A DNA stretch of 64,000 nucleotides from Candidatus Amarolinea dominans (GTDB lineage Bacteria > Chloroflexota > Anaerolineae > SSC4 > Amarolineaceae): positions 62,001-126,000 of the forward strand of contig JADJYJ010000034.1 of assembly GCA_016719785.1 (NCBI GenBank), read 5' to 3'. The translations under genes and the position numbers were made by a program. Positions 63,852 through 64,000 of the stretch are shown here, piece by piece (within the stretch, counting starts at the first letter, position 1; every line of letters begins with the position of its first letter). The notes below the pieces were generated by a model. The model saw only the letters and a list, made by a program, of their open reading frames with translations, did not search any database and was not told the DNA's origin.

Positions 63852-64000
63852 GTGTCCGAAGCAACCAGCCCACAGGTCACCCGCATGGTGCGCAACTCGC
63901 TCTTCAGCGTGCTGCGCTTTCTCGTCCTGCTCCCATTGCCCCTGCTCGTGGTTCCGTTCATGCTGGGCAAACTGGGCGATGAGCGCTTTGGCGTGTGGGC
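63852..64000 (+). CDS. Membrane protein, probable polysaccharide flippase (3' partial)
   Basis: Reading from GTG 63852 gives SEATSPQVTRMVRNSLFSVL, then a hydrophobic helix FLVLLPLPLLVVPFML and GKLGDERFGVW, open to the window end. The pattern, a polar start then a helix followed by GxExFGxW, is that of the first transmembrane segment of Wzx/MATE-like flippases (RfbX family), which would fit the operon. Only 49 codons are visible. Confidence 0.6.
   Translation, partial: MSEATSPQVTRMVRNSLFSVLRFLVLLPLPLLVVPFMLGKLGDERFGVW

Overview
The window is GC-rich bacterial DNA with densely packed genes, short gaps and Shine-Dalgarno starts (AGGAGG-like). Gene content (Sec-type formate dehydrogenase with FocA, hybrid histidine kinases with AAA and GAF domains, Uma2 and Rpn-like PD-(D/E)XK proteins, an alpha-2-macroglobulin/PBP1C pair, UPF0175, B-box-like zinc fingers, REP-like cloverleaf repeats) fits an uncultured Chloroflexota (Anaerolineae-like) bacterium. 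That placement is inference, because no rRNA or other phylogenetic marker is present. I saw no tRNA, rRNA or CRISPR array.

Layout. 1-6544: an RHS/YD-repeat protein (5' end outside the window) whose variable C-terminal tip is replaced by about 350 nt of implausible homopolymer sequence (probable assembly artefact), a TolB-like propeller lipoprotein, and a short second RHS gene that carries its own signal peptide and a gap-free duplicate of part of the first. 6614-14165: a formate operon: rubrerythrin, a NuoF-GltD fusion flavoprotein, a selenocysteine-containing formate dehydrogenase alpha subunit (in-frame TGA at 11410 followed by a bacterial SECIS hairpin) and the formate channel FocA.

14319-26610: an uncharacterised signalling island. 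On the plus strand are two unrecognised proteins, a membrane B-box-like zinc-finger protein, a small zinc-finger protein with the same motif, a STAND-like ATPase and an SPFH/band-7 protein. Converging on these from the minus strand are a receiver-phosphotransferase fusion, a frameshifted AAA-GAF-histidine kinase and a second AAA ATPase. 26817-32438: a UPF0175 protein, then a minus-strand run in which two-component proteins (histidine kinase, three receivers, an ACT-domain protein) surround a NuoE/NuoF pair that has no other complex I genes. 32439-32859 holds a candidate small RNA with its own promoter and terminator.

32860-36644: Uma2 nuclease, URO-D family enzyme, Nudix hydrolase and LarC. 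36650-53828 (minus strand): alpha-2-macroglobulin and penicillin-binding protein 1C, an OleC-like acyl-AMP ligase, an Rpn-like nuclease, a DUF4139 protein, a WS/DGAT acyltransferase with a zinc-like tail, and a Cys/Met-metabolism PLP enzyme. 54112-64000: a translationally coupled surface-polysaccharide operon (four glycosyltransferases, a giant GT39-like enzyme with three Ca-dependent CBM-like repeats, GDP-L-fucose synthase and the start of a flippase).

Numerous long ORFs on opposite strands are GC-driven shadows and were left out.
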